Source: an uncultured Thermanaerothrix sp. (GTDB lineage Bacteria; Chloroflexota; Anaerolineae; Anaerolineales; Anaerolineaceae). From it: a stretch of DNA of 64,000 nucleotides. How positions within the stretch are numbered: the stretch's first letter is position 1; each line of letters begins with the position of its first letter. The notes below the pieces were generated by a model, which was not told the origin of the DNA, made no database searches, and saw only the letters and a list, made by a program, of their open reading frames with translations. The translations under genes were made by a program, and so were the position numbers. Positions 17,138 to 25,246 of the stretch are shown piece after piece. The stretch spans positions 248,001-312,000 of the forward strand of contig NZ_CALIMF010000002.1 in the NCBI RefSeq assembly GCF_938028735.1, given 5' to 3'.

Positions 17138-18073
17138 ATGACCATCCTCACCCAGGCCCGACCCCGGCCCCTCTCTCTCAGCGATCGTCTAATTCTATGG
17201 TACGATCGCTTCAAAACACCATTGTTCTATCTAATCCTGATCCTCTGGGCAATCGTCTGTTTGGCTCCCCTTTACTTCACGCTGGTTTTCAGCCTTAAAC
17301 CGGTGGCAAACGCTTACGACCCACCGCTCTTCTGGCCTATTCCTTTCACTTTAGATAATTTCCGTGATGTGATTGGCGCCCTCCCGCTTTTCCCGCGCTG
17401 GTTGCTGAATAGCCTGATCGTCTCGCTGACCGTGACCATCCTACGCGTTCTCTTCTGTGCCATGGGAGGCTATGCCTTTGCACGAATGGACTTCCCCCTT
17501 AAAGGAGTTCTTTTCAACGCCATGCTGGTTTCCATGATGATCCCGGGGCAGGTTACCCTCATCCCCGCCTTCCTGGTAGTCGGTCCGGGCATTATCCGCG
17601 GCGGCCTGAAAATTGGTGATATCACTTTGCCCACCGGCTTTGGCCTCATTGATAACTTGGGGGGCGTCATCCTACCAGGAATTGTGACAGCGTTTGGAAT
17701 CTTTATGATGACCCAGTTCTACAAGAGCCTGCCTCGAGAGCTAGAAGAAGCCGCGATGATGGACGGTTTAGGACGTTGGGGAATTTTCTTCCGCATTGTC
17801 CTCCCCCTAAGTCAGACTCAACTGCTGACCCTTGCCTTATTAACCTTCCAAGGAGAATGGAACGCCTTCATGTGGCCACTGGTGATCCTGCGCACCCCCG
17901 AGAATTTCACTCTTCCCCTGGGGCTTAACTGGTTCCGCGGCGAATACTACACTCTGATCTCAAAGGTCCTGGCCGGCTCGCTTTTCAATACGCTTCCGAT
18001 TCTAATCTTGTTTTTCCTTTTCCAGCGTTACTTCGTTCAGAGTATCGCAGGCACCGGGTTAAAAGAGGGATAG
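17138..18073 (+). CDS. Sugar ABC transporter permease, MalG-like
   Basis: A 311-residue MalG/UgpE-type permease with six predicted membrane segments and the EAA loop LEEAAMMDGLGRWGIFFRIV near residues 203-222. Start ATG 17138 follows GGAGG at 17123-17127; an earlier GTG at 17093 would overlap the previous gene without a site. No ATPase gene follows, so the system probably borrows a shared MsmX/MalK-like ATPase encoded elsewhere, as many Gram-positive-type sugar importers do. The GH65 gene begins 7 bases after the stop. Confidence 0.93.
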   Translation: MTILTQARPRPLSLSDRLILWYDRFKTPLFYLILILWAIVCLAPLYFTLVFSLKPVANAYDPPLFWPIPFTLDNFRDVIGALPLFPRWLLNSLIVSLTVTILRVLFCAMGGYAFARMDFPLKGVLFNAMLVSMMIPGQVTLIPAFLVVGPGIIRGGLKIGDITLPTGFGLIDNLGGVILPGIVTAFGIFMMTQFYKSLPRELEEAAMMDGLGRWGIFFRIVLPLSQTQLLTLALLTFQGEWNAFMWPLVILRTPENFTLPLGLNWFRGEYYTLISKVLAGSLFNTLPILILFFLFQRYFVQSIAGTGLKEG

Positions 18074-18080
18074 ACGCATC

Positions 18081-20294
18081 ATGGAAACCCCCACATCACG
18101 CTCACTCTGGCATATTGAACAATCTCATTTCGACCCCCAAAATCAACGGCACTGGGAAACCGTTTTTACCATCGGCAACGGCGTTTTCTGCGCTCGCGGC
18201 GTCTTTGAAGAGGGTTACCGCGGCGAAGAACGTGCTGCATTTATGCACGGGCTGTTTGATGATGTGCCAATCCACTTCACTGAGCTCGTCAATCTTCCGG
18301 ACGCTTTGGAACTAGAACTTTTCCTTGCAGGAGAGCGCTTCTCGCTGGAACAAGGCACTTTACTGGAATTCCACCGACGCCTTGATCTCCGCACTGGCCT
18401 GCTTGAACGCCGGATCCGCTGGCGTAGCCCCCAGGGGCGTACAACCCGCTTGCACTTCCAGCGTTTTATCAGCCTAGCCGATCCCCACTTGATGCTCATC
18501 CGTTTTTCGATTCACCCGCTTGATTACCAGGGCCAAGTCGAAATACGTGCAGGGCTGAACGGCGAAACAGACAATCTCCAGTTTAAGCACTGGGAATGGC
18601 AGGATCAGGCCACTTCCCCCGCCCAAGCCCGGCTGACCTGCATCACCCGTAAAACTCACCTCACCGTGGCTCTGGGCACTTACCTTCACATAGAAAGCCA
18701 GGCCGATGTTGAGCGCGAGGGATGGGACGTGCGTAATCACCCCGTTCTGGTGGCTCGTACACAAGTCTCACCTGAACAGCCAGTCAGCGGTGAGAAAATC
18801 GTTTACCTCTATAGCAACCGGGAGACAGCAAACCCTGCCCAGATAGTGCAGGCGCGGCTGACTCAGACAAATGCCCCCCTGTGGGATAAAGCCTGGTTGG
18901 CACATGCCATCGCTTGGCAACGCGAATGGGAAGCCTGTGATGTCATTATTGAGGGTGATGAAGAGGCCCAGCAAGCCGTACGTTTTAGCATTTTCCATCT
19001 TCTCATCGCGGCACCTCGGCAGGACGAGCGAGTAAGCATCGGTGCCAAGACACTCTCCGGTTATGGCTATCGAGGACACGTATTCTGGGATACTGAGATC
19101 TTCATGCTCCCTCTATTTACTTACACCCGCCCTGAGATTGCACGCAACCTGCTTTCTTACCGCTGGCACACTCTGGAGGGAGCGCGCCGTAAAGCCCGAC
19201 GCAATGGCTATAAAGGCGCGCAATATCCTTGGGAAAGCGCCGCGACCGGGGATGAAGTGACGCCGACCTGGGTACCCCATTTCGCCGACCCCACTCAACT
19301 CATACGCATCTGGACAGGCGACATTGAGATTCATATCTCCGCCGACATCGCCTATGCTATTCGCCAATACTGGCAGGCTACTGGGGATGATACCTTTATG
19401 CGCGAACGTGGCGCTGAGATCATCCTGGACACTGCGCGCTTCTGGGCCAGCCGCGCTGAGTGGAATCCCGATCTGGAACGCTTTGAGTACACCGATGTGA
19501 TCGGTCCTGACGAATACCACGACCATGTAGATAACAATGCCTATACAAATTACCTGGCGCGCTGGCACTTGAACACCGCGCTTGAAATCCTGGAATGGCT
19601 GAAGAGCCACTTTCCGGAGACTTATGCCGACCTTGCTCAGCGTCTAGAATTGACGCCCGAAGAGCTGGCCTACTGGCAAAAGGTCATTGCTCATCTGTAC
19701 TGCCCACTGGACGCCCAAACAGGTCTGATTGAGCAATTTGAAGGTTATTTTCAGCGCAAAGATGTGCTAATGGCTGATCTTGAGCCCCGCAACGTGTCCG
19801 TGCAAGTGCTCTTCGGCATTGAGGGTGCCAATCAAACCCAGGCCATCAAGCAGCCCGATGTATTGATGCTACTCTATCTCCTTCCTGACCAATTTAGTAC
19901 CGAAGTGGTCAAAGCAAATTACGACTATTACACTCCCCGCACCGATCACACCTTTGGCTCCTCGTTGGGGCCTTCTATCCAGGCCATCATGGCTTGTCGC
20001 GTAGGACGCCCCCAAGAAGCCTACGAACACTTTATGCGCGCGGCGCGAGCCGATCTGGAAAATGTACGCGGTAACGCTGAAGATGGCATCCACGGGGCCT
20101 CCGCCGGTGGGGTCTGGCAGGCCGTGGTATTTGGGTTCGCAGGGTTGCAAGTGTCAGATTCCGGTTGGAGCCTCAAACCGACACTACCTTCCCACTGGAA
20201 GCGCGTAGCGTTCAAGTTCATGTGGCGCGGACAACCCATTTACGTTGAGGCTACACCCCAAAACCCGTCCCAGACCCACGAGGTGTCCCCATGA
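18081..20294 (+). CDS. Glycoside hydrolase family 65 disaccharide phosphorylase
   Basis: A 737-residue GH65 enzyme (maltose, trehalose, kojibiose or nigerose phosphorylase group) that splits an alpha-glucosidic disaccharide with phosphate, with inversion, to beta-glucose 1-phosphate and glucose. The N-terminal domain has TIGNGVFCARGVFEEG near residue 30. The (alpha/alpha)6 barrel carries the general acid Glu in VIGPDEYHDHVDNNAYTN (E at about residue 478) and the phosphate-loop region near PSIQAIMACRVG. No signal peptide is present, so it is cytoplasmic and acts on imported sugar. The next gene, beta-phosphoglucomutase, uses its product. The exact linkage specificity cannot be read from sequence alone. 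Confidence 0.93.
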   Translation: METPTSRSLWHIEQSHFDPQNQRHWETVFTIGNGVFCARGVFEEGYRGEERAAFMHGLFDDVPIHFTELVNLPDALELELFLAGERFSLEQGTLLEFHRRLDLRTGLLERRIRWRSPQGRTTRLHFQRFISLADPHLMLIRFSIHPLDYQGQVEIRAGLNGETDNLQFKHWEWQDQATSPAQARLTCITRKTHLTVALGTYLHIESQADVEREGWDVRNHPVLVARTQVSPEQPVSGEKIVYLYSNRETANPAQIVQARLTQTNAPLWDKAWLAHAIAWQREWEACDVIIEGDEEAQQAVRFSIFHLLIAAPRQDERVSIGAKTLSGYGYRGHVFWDTEIFMLPLFTYTRPEIARNLLSYRWHTLEGARRKARRNGYKGAQYPWESAATGDEVTPTWVPHFADPTQLIRIWTGDIEIHISADIAYAIRQYWQATGDDTFMRERGAEIILDTARFWASRAEWNPDLERFEYTDVIGPDEYHDHVDNNAYTNYLARWHLNTALEILEWLKSHFPETYADLAQRLELTPEELAYWQKVIAHLYCPLDAQTGLIEQFEGYFQRKDVLMADLEPRNVSVQVLFGIEGANQTQAIKQPDVLMLLYLLPDQFSTEVVKANYDYYTPRTDHTFGSSLGPSIQAIMACRVGRPQEAYEHFMRAARADLENVRGNAEDGIHGASAGGVWQAVVFGFAGLQVSDSGWSLKPTLPSHWKRVAFKFMWRGQPIYVEATPQNPSQTHEVSP

Positions 20295-20944
20295 TCCGTG
20301 CCTTCATCTTCGATTTAGATGGCGTATTGACCGATACCTCGGAATTCCATTATCTGGCCTGGAAACGCCTGGCCGAGGAAGAAGGTATCCCATTCACCCG
20401 TGAGGATAATGAAGCTCTACGTGGCGTTTCGCGTCATGACTCCCTCCGTCGGCTCCTTAAGGGACGCACCCTTCCCCCTGAGCAGTTCGAGGAATGGGCC
20501 GAACGCAAGAATCGTTACTATCTCGAACTGATCGCCCAAATTACTCCTCAAAACCTTCTTCCGGGTGCCTTGGAGTTTCTTCAAGCCCTCCAAAAGGCTG
20601 GCCTAAAGCGGGCCATTGCTTCCTCTAGCAAGAATGCTCGGTGGGTGGTTGAGCGGCTTAATTTGCTCCCCTGGGTAGATGTCCTGGTTGATGGCACCAT
20701 GGTTGAGCGAAGCAAACCCGCCCCAGACCTCTTTCTCAAAGCCGCGGAACTGCTTGGCGAACAACCGTATGTCTGTGTTGTGGTTGAAGATGCTGAAGCC
20801 GGAATTGAAGCCGCTCGCGCCGCCGGCATGCGGGTAATCGGCTTAGGGCCACGGGAGCGAGTGGGTAAAGCCGACCTTGTCATTCCAAGATTAGATGCGC
20901 TAGGTCTAGATGAGATATTAAGACATCTGGAGCATGATTCTTAA
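20291..20944 (+). CDS. pgmB: Beta-phosphoglucomutase
   Basis: A 217-residue HAD phosphatase-superfamily enzyme converting beta-glucose 1-phosphate to glucose 6-phosphate. The catalytic motif is FDLDGVLTDT at residues 7-16, with nucleophile Asp8 and acid/base Asp10, followed by FHYLAWKRLAEEEG typical of the beta-PGM cap. Motif II is ASSSKN near residue 115, and the metal-binding end is VVEDAEAGIEAARAAGM near residue 164. It overlaps the GH65 gene by ATGA and completes the route from disaccharide to glycolysis. Confidence 0.93.
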   Translation: MIRAFIFDLDGVLTDTSEFHYLAWKRLAEEEGIPFTREDNEALRGVSRHDSLRRLLKGRTLPPEQFEEWAERKNRYYLELIAQITPQNLLPGALEFLQALQKAGLKRAIASSSKNARWVVERLNLLPWVDVLVDGTMVERSKPAPDLFLKAAELLGEQPYVCVVVEDAEAGIEAARAAGMRVIGLGPRERVGKADLVIPRLDALGLDEILRHLEHDS

Positions 20945-20972
20945 CGGATAAACACACGACTTCTTCTCTTGT

Positions 20973-21009
20973 TAGCATTGAAACCCCACCCCATGGGGTT
21001 TCAATGCTA
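20973..21009 (+). terminator. Perfect 15-bp hairpin after the disaccharide operon
   Basis: TAGCATTGAAACCCC (20973-20987) and GGGGTTTCAATGCTA (20995-21009) form a perfect stem around ACCCCAT. There is no T run, so termination is not of the classic intrinsic type. It sits between pgmB and an unrelated gene and probably marks the operon end. Confidence 0.6.
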
Positions 21010-21055
21010 TATCAGGTAAAATTGAGGCATCACATTTCACATAGGTAATCGTTGA

Positions 21056-22147
21056 ATGACTGTATTGAGGCTGGCCTATTTTATCTCCTCGCATGGGTTT
21101 GGTCACGCCGCCCGTGCAGCGGCCGTGATGGAAAACCTCAAGCAAAAATGCCCTGGAGTCGAGTTTGAAATTTTTACTCAGGTGCCAACCTGGTTTTTTG
21201 AAGACACACTCGGGGATGGATTCGTCTATCACGAGTATCCGGCGGATGTAGGCATTGTCCAGCGCACCCCTTGGGATGAGGATCTACATGCAACTTTCAT
21301 GGCTCATGCACAACGGCTTCCCTTTCCTGATGAAGAGACAAGCGCATTAAGCGATCAGATACGCCGCGCCGGTTGCCGCGCTGTTCTGTGTGACATTGCC
21401 CCCTTGGGGATAGCCGTCGCCGAGCAAGCTGGCCTGCCATCCTTTTTAATCGAAAACTTCACCTGGGATTGGATCTTTGAGGGTTACCTGACCGAAGAAC
21501 CCCGACTGGCCTCCCTTATCTCCTATTACCGGGATTGGTTTGCCCGCGCCAGTTACCATATTCAGACTGACCCCAGTTGTGAACCTCGCTCGCATGATCT
21601 GTGCGTTGAACCTGTTAGCCGTTCACCAAAACACAGCCGCTCTGAAATTCGTGCCCGACTCGCCATTCCAGAAACAACACCTACCCTATTGATCACTATG
21701 GGAGGAATTGAGCATCGCTACGCGGCCTTAGCCGCCCTTAGGGAATATTCCGGCGTGGTTTTTGTCATCCCTGGTAGCGCCTCCCAACCCACCCGGGACG
21801 GCAATCTAGTTCTACTCCCTCACCGCAGTGGTTTTTATCATCCGGACCTGCTGTTTGCTAGCGACGCAGTGATCGGCAAGGTGGGATACAGCACAATTGC
21901 CGAAGCCTATCATGCTGGTATTCCTTTCGGTTATGCCATCCGAGAACGGTTCCGCGAATCAGCACCGTTGGCCGAATTTATCCGCCGTCATATGCCCTCT
22001 TTGCAGATCCCCACTACCGAATTTATGAACGGGACCTGGGTAAAGTATTTAGATGAGTTACTGGCTTTACCACATCGAGCCACTGCTGAGACGGCCCCCA
22101 ATGGTGCTGCCCAAATTGCCACTTTTATCCTGGAGCATCTGGATTAG
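21056..22147 (+). CDS. GT-B-fold glycosyltransferase-like protein
   Basis: A 363-residue protein with an N-terminal ISSHGFGHAARAAAVMENL motif, the glycine-rich start of MurG/GT28-like folds, and a C-terminal nucleotide-sugar-like half (TMGGIEHRYAAL, then SDAVIGKVGYSTIAEAYHAG near residue 278). A similar N-terminal domain occurs in plant L-arabinokinase-type proteins. It probably transfers or binds a nucleotide sugar, but acceptor and donor are unknown. No signal peptide or membrane segment is seen. The following YigZ gene starts 2 bases after its stop, so the two are co-transcribed. Confidence 0.7.
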   Translation: MTVLRLAYFISSHGFGHAARAAAVMENLKQKCPGVEFEIFTQVPTWFFEDTLGDGFVYHEYPADVGIVQRTPWDEDLHATFMAHAQRLPFPDEETSALSDQIRRAGCRAVLCDIAPLGIAVAEQAGLPSFLIENFTWDWIFEGYLTEEPRLASLISYYRDWFARASYHIQTDPSCEPRSHDLCVEPVSRSPKHSRSEIRARLAIPETTPTLLITMGGIEHRYAALAALREYSGVVFVIPGSASQPTRDGNLVLLPHRSGFYHPDLLFASDAVIGKVGYSTIAEAYHAGIPFGYAIRERFRESAPLAEFIRRHMPSLQIPTTEFMNGTWVKYLDELLALPHRATAETAPNGAAQIATFILEHLD

Positions 22148-22149
22148 CT

Positions 22150-22794
22150 ATGTTGGTTGTCTTGGAACCGACTCGTTGTCAATTGAGCGTCTCAAAATCA
22201 CGCTTCATTGCCTCCCTTTTCCCGGTCCACACCGAACACGAGGTACGTACAACCCTGGCAAGAATTCGGAGCGAGTTTCCCGATGCTTCCCATCATCCGT
22301 ACGCTTACATTGTGAACCATTTAGAACACTCTTCGGACGATGGGGAACCCGGGAGTACGGCTGGCCGCCCCATCCTGCTGGCCTTGAAGTCACGCCAGGT
22401 CGAGGACGTCTTGCTCGTTGTAACCCGTTACTTCGGGGGTATAAAACTGGGCACCGCAGGGCTGGCCCGCGCCTACCGCGAAGCTGCCTTGCAAGCATTG
22501 GATCTCGCTCAATTGGGTCAAAAAACTCGGGTCACGATTCTACATTTGCAACTCCCCTATGCTTTATATAATTATATTGAAAAGCAATTATCCGACTTGA
22601 ATGGCCACCTCCTGGAACGGCAGTTCACATCTGAGGTCAGCCTCACTGTTTCGGTGGCTCAATCGCAGGTCACCAACTTACTTGCGGCGCTGGAGGCGGG
22701 CTCGCACGGACAGATACTTGTACAGATCCTTGAAGAGGGGATCGAGCAGATCATCCCGCTCACCTCGTCCGCCCAAAAAACGCCCAAGAGGTAA
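22150..22794 (+). CDS. YigZ/IMPACT family protein
   Basis: A 214-residue protein of the YigZ (UPF0029/IMPACT) family. The hallmark SDDGEPGSTAGRPIL segment is at about residues 57-71, then VVTRYFGGIKLGTAGLARAY near residue 95, and a small DUF1949-like domain ends the protein. Relatives are linked to translation control and the integrated stress response in eukaryotes; the bacterial role is not settled. It begins 2 bases after the preceding gene and ends just before the hydroxylase gene. Confidence 0.92.
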   Translation: MLVVLEPTRCQLSVSKSRFIASLFPVHTEHEVRTTLARIRSEFPDASHHPYAYIVNHLEHSSDDGEPGSTAGRPILLALKSRQVEDVLLVVTRYFGGIKLGTAGLARAYREAALQALDLAQLGQKTRVTILHLQLPYALYNYIEKQLSDLNGHLLERQFTSEVSLTVSVAQSQVTNLLAALEAGSHGQILVQILEEGIEQIIPLTSSAQKTPKR

Positions 22795-22798
22795 ACCC

Positions 22799-23467
22799 AT
22801 GCATCGTCCCATTTCACATGATCCACAACCCATTCGCCTTTTCAAATCCGACTTCCTGGAGTTTTTTACCCATATTCATCCCGCGGTAGTGGTGATCATA
22901 TGGCTCCCAGTCGCATTGATCTTTTTGGGGTACGGGGTGTTTGAGGCAACAAGCCGCACCACTTGGTTTCAGATTCCTCTTGGCTTTGGCTTGGGGCTGT
23001 TCCTCTGGAGTCTGGCCGAGTACACTCTCCACCGCTTCGTTTTTCACTTTCGTCCTCGCACTCCCTTCCAGGAACGGGTGATCTTCCTTTTCCACGGCAT
23101 TCATCACGCCCAACCCCAGTGCAAGACGCGCCTCGTCATGCCCCCTATCGTTAGTATTCCCCTGGCCTTCATTTTCTATGGACTGTTCTGGCTGATATTA
23201 AGCCAGCTTTTCTCGGCGCCCCACTGGCTGGGTCCTACTTTTGCAGGTTTCATTACGGGTTATTTAAGTTATGATTTGATCCACTATGCCACACACCACT
23301 TCCCAATGCGCCGCGGCATCTGGAAAGCCCTAAAACGCCATCACATGCAGCATCATTATAAGACACCCGACCAGCGCTTCGGCGTTTCTTCCCCTCTATG
23401 GGACTATATATTCGGGACTCAGGGCAAAGAAAAAGGGCGAGATAACACCTCGCCCTTGCATGGGTGA
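22799..23467 (+). CDS. Fatty acid hydroxylase/sterol desaturase family protein
   Basis: A 222-residue integral membrane di-iron oxygenase. Its eight-histidine pattern is present: HRFVFH near residue 81, HGIHH near residue 100, HYATHH near residue 162 and HHMQHH near residue 181, with two to four membrane segments around them. It most resembles the C-terminal catalytic part of fatty acid 2-hydroxylases without the cytochrome b5 domain. ATG 22799 has AGAGG 7 bases upstream. A hairpin (AGGGCGAG / CTCGCCCT, 23434-23457) lies inside the last codons and probably ends the transcript against convergent gpmA. An oxygen-dependent enzyme suggests the host meets oxygen. Confidence 0.87.
   Translation: MHRPISHDPQPIRLFKSDFLEFFTHIHPAVVVIIWLPVALIFLGYGVFEATSRTTWFQIPLGFGLGLFLWSLAEYTLHRFVFHFRPRTPFQERVIFLFHGIHHAQPQCKTRLVMPPIVSIPLAFIFYGLFWLILSQLFSAPHWLGPTFAGFITGYLSYDLIHYATHHFPMRRGIWKALKRHHMQHHYKTPDQRFGVSSPLWDYIFGTQGKEKGRDNTSPLHG
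23434..23457. terminator. Hairpin within the 3' end of the hydroxylase gene
   Basis: AAGGGCGAG pairs with CTCGCCCTT around ATAACAC, overlapping the last ten codons of the hydroxylase gene and pointing at the convergent gpmA stop 21 bases away. It likely serves as a compact bidirectional terminator; on the reverse strand it is followed by TTTTTCTTTG. Confidence 0.6.
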
Positions 23468-23487
23468 TGACAGCGCTAGATTAGAGC

Positions 23488-24240
23488 CTAGGGTTGTTTA
23501 GCCTCGGCTTGCTTGGCCACAGCTTCGGCGGCTGCCCGCACAGTTTCTTCGTCCGCCAAATAACGCCGTGAAATGACCTTGAGGTCTTTGTCCAGAGCAT
23601 AGGCTAGCGGAATACCGGTGGGGATGTTAAGTTCAGGGATATCTGCATCCGAAATGTTATCCAGATACTTTACCAACGCGCGCAGGCTGTTCCCATGTGC
23701 CACAATCAGTACCCGCTCACCTGCCCGCAAGCGTGGTGCAATTTTCTCATGCCAGTAGGGCAACACGCGCTCAAGGGTCATCTTCAACGATTCGCAAGCC
23801 GGCAATAGTTTGGGATCTACGTTTTTGTAGCGCGGATCGAAGCGCGGATGGCGAGGGTCATCCCAATCCAAGGGGGGCGGCGGGACATCATAACTTCGCC
23901 GCCAGAGATGCACCTGTTCCTTCCCGTACTTAAGCGTCATCTCGGCTTTGTTCAGGCCTTGCAAGGCCCCGTAGTGCCGTTCGTTCAACTGCCAAGCAAT
24001 CTCATAGGGCAGGTACATCAAATCCATCTCATCCAGGATGATCCACAAGGTGCGGATGGCGCGCTTCAACACCGATGTAAAGGCAATATCAAATTCAAAC
24101 TTTTCGGCCAGTAGTTGCCGCCCTGCCCAGCGCGCTTCTTCCTTTCCTTGCTCGGTCAAATCCACATCGGTCCAACCGGTAAAGCGGTTTTCCATATTCC
24201 AAACGCTCTGCCCATGACGGACGAGTACCAGGTTTTCCAT
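23488..24240 (-). CDS. gpmA: 2,3-bisphosphoglycerate-dependent phosphoglycerate mutase
   Basis: A 250-residue glycolytic enzyme interconverting 3- and 2-phosphoglycerate. The catalytic [10 protein letters not shown] (His at residue 9), [28 protein letters not shown] with its acid Glu, and AHGNSLRAL (second His near residue 180) are all intact. AGGTGA lies before the ATG. A Rex-like palindrome at 24297-24314 overlaps the predicted transcription start, suggesting control by the NADH/NAD ratio. Confidence 0.96.
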   Translation of the reverse strand: MENLVLVRHGQSVWNMENRFTGWTDVDLTEQGKEEARWAGRQLLAEKFEFDIAFTSVLKRAIRTLWIILDEMDLMYLPYEIAWQLNERHYGALQGLNKAEMTLKYGKEQVHLWRRSYDVPPPPLDWDDPRHPRFDPRYKNVDPKLLPACESLKMTLERVLPYWHEKIAPRLRAGERVLIVAHGNSLRALVKYLDNISDADIPELNIPTGIPLAYALDKDLKVISRRYLADEETVRAAAEAVAKQAEAKQP

Positions 24241-24296
24241 TTTTACTTCACCTCTCCTTTCCAGCCTAGGATTAGGGCAAACACTCCATAAACTAC

Positions 24297-24324
24297 TCGT
24301 GAAAATTTACACAAAGCAATTATA
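24297..24324 (-). promoter_or_regulatory. gpmA promoter -10 box with Rex-like operator
   Basis: On the reverse strand TATAAT (24324-24319) is followed by TTGTG-N8-CACGA (24314-24297). The Rex consensus is TTGTG-N8-CACAA, so 9 of 10 arm bases match. The site covers the expected start of transcription. rex itself is at 53077. Confidence 0.6.
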
Positions 24325-24450
24325 CTTCAAAACAATAGTTATTGGTCTAGATTTTACCGCGAATTCTCGCTCCTGAGAGCCCCAATCTGCGTTGATCACC
24401 AATTTCGATTACAATCAAAGTTCAAATCTATCTGTGAATCAAGGCTTACT

Positions 24451-25242
24451 ATGTTTGTCTTTCTTTCCAAGTTCCTCCCCCTCCTTGTTTACCCCCTTGG
24501 GTTAGCCTGTGTGCTCCTGATCTTGGCGCTGATCCGTTCGTCGGCGCGGAGCAAGCAACTTTTGGTTCTCGGTGCATTTCTGCTCCTCTGGCTGGGGGGA
24601 AATCGCTGGGTGGCCTACAGCTTGGCACGTTCATTAGAATGGCGCTACCTTCCCCCAGATGAGATTCCCCAGGCTGAAGCCATTGTTGTTCTGGGTGGCG
24701 GCACCGAGGCCCCCTCGTATCCTCGCCTGTTTGTCGAGGTTAACGGCGCGGGCGACCGCGTTCTTTTCGCGGCACGCCTTTACAAGCAGGGAAAAGCACC
24801 TCATATCCTGCTTAGCGGTGGCTACATCTCATGGCTCAGCCAGCGAGGCAGTACCCCGGCGGAAGAAATGGCGGATTTGATGCGGTTGATCGGCATCCCT
24901 GAAGAAGCCCTGTGGTTACAGCCCCGCTCACAGAACACCTATGAGGACGCCCTCTATTCAAGTGAGATGTTACGCGAAAGGGGTATTCGGAACATCATCC
25001 TGGTGACCTCCGCACAACACATGCCACGCTCAGTGGCTCTCTTTGAGCATCAGGGCTTTAAGGTCATCCCTGCTCCTACCGATTACACCGTCACCGAGAG
25101 CAACTGGCAAGATCTTTGGCGCCCAAACCTGGCCAGGCAGCTCATTAACCTGTTACCAACCGCCGATCATTTGGGACTTACAACCAGCAGCCTCAAGGAG
25201 TACTTGGGTATTTTGATCTACCACCTACAAGGTTGGTTGTGA
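24451..25242 (+). CDS. YdcF/ElyC-family (DUF218) membrane protein
   Basis: A 263-residue protein with two N-terminal membrane segments (residues about 5-30 and 37-55) and a DUF218 domain: AEAIVVLGGGTEAP near residue 74, HILLSGGYISWLSQRG near residue 115, PRSQNTYEDALYSSEMLRERG near residue 152 and LVTSAQHMPRSVALFE near residue 180. ElyC/SanA relatives act in envelope integrity and lipid-carrier handling, but the reaction is not established. The gene converges on the lycopene cyclase gene with only 4 bases between stops. Confidence 0.88.
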   Translation: MFVFLSKFLPLLVYPLGLACVLLILALIRSSARSKQLLVLGAFLLLWLGGNRWVAYSLARSLEWRYLPPDEIPQAEAIVVLGGGTEAPSYPRLFVEVNGAGDRVLFAARLYKQGKAPHILLSGGYISWLSQRGSTPAEEMADLMRLIGIPEEALWLQPRSQNTYEDALYSSEMLRERGIRNIILVTSAQHMPRSVALFEHQGFKVIPAPTDYTVTESNWQDLWRPNLARQLINLLPTADHLGLTTSSLKEYLGILIYHLQGWL

Positions 25243-25246
25243 GGCC

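Noticed and set aside
20973-21009. CRISPR repeat, because of the GAAAC/GTTTC ends
   Set aside because: It is a single palindrome with no second copy and no spacers.
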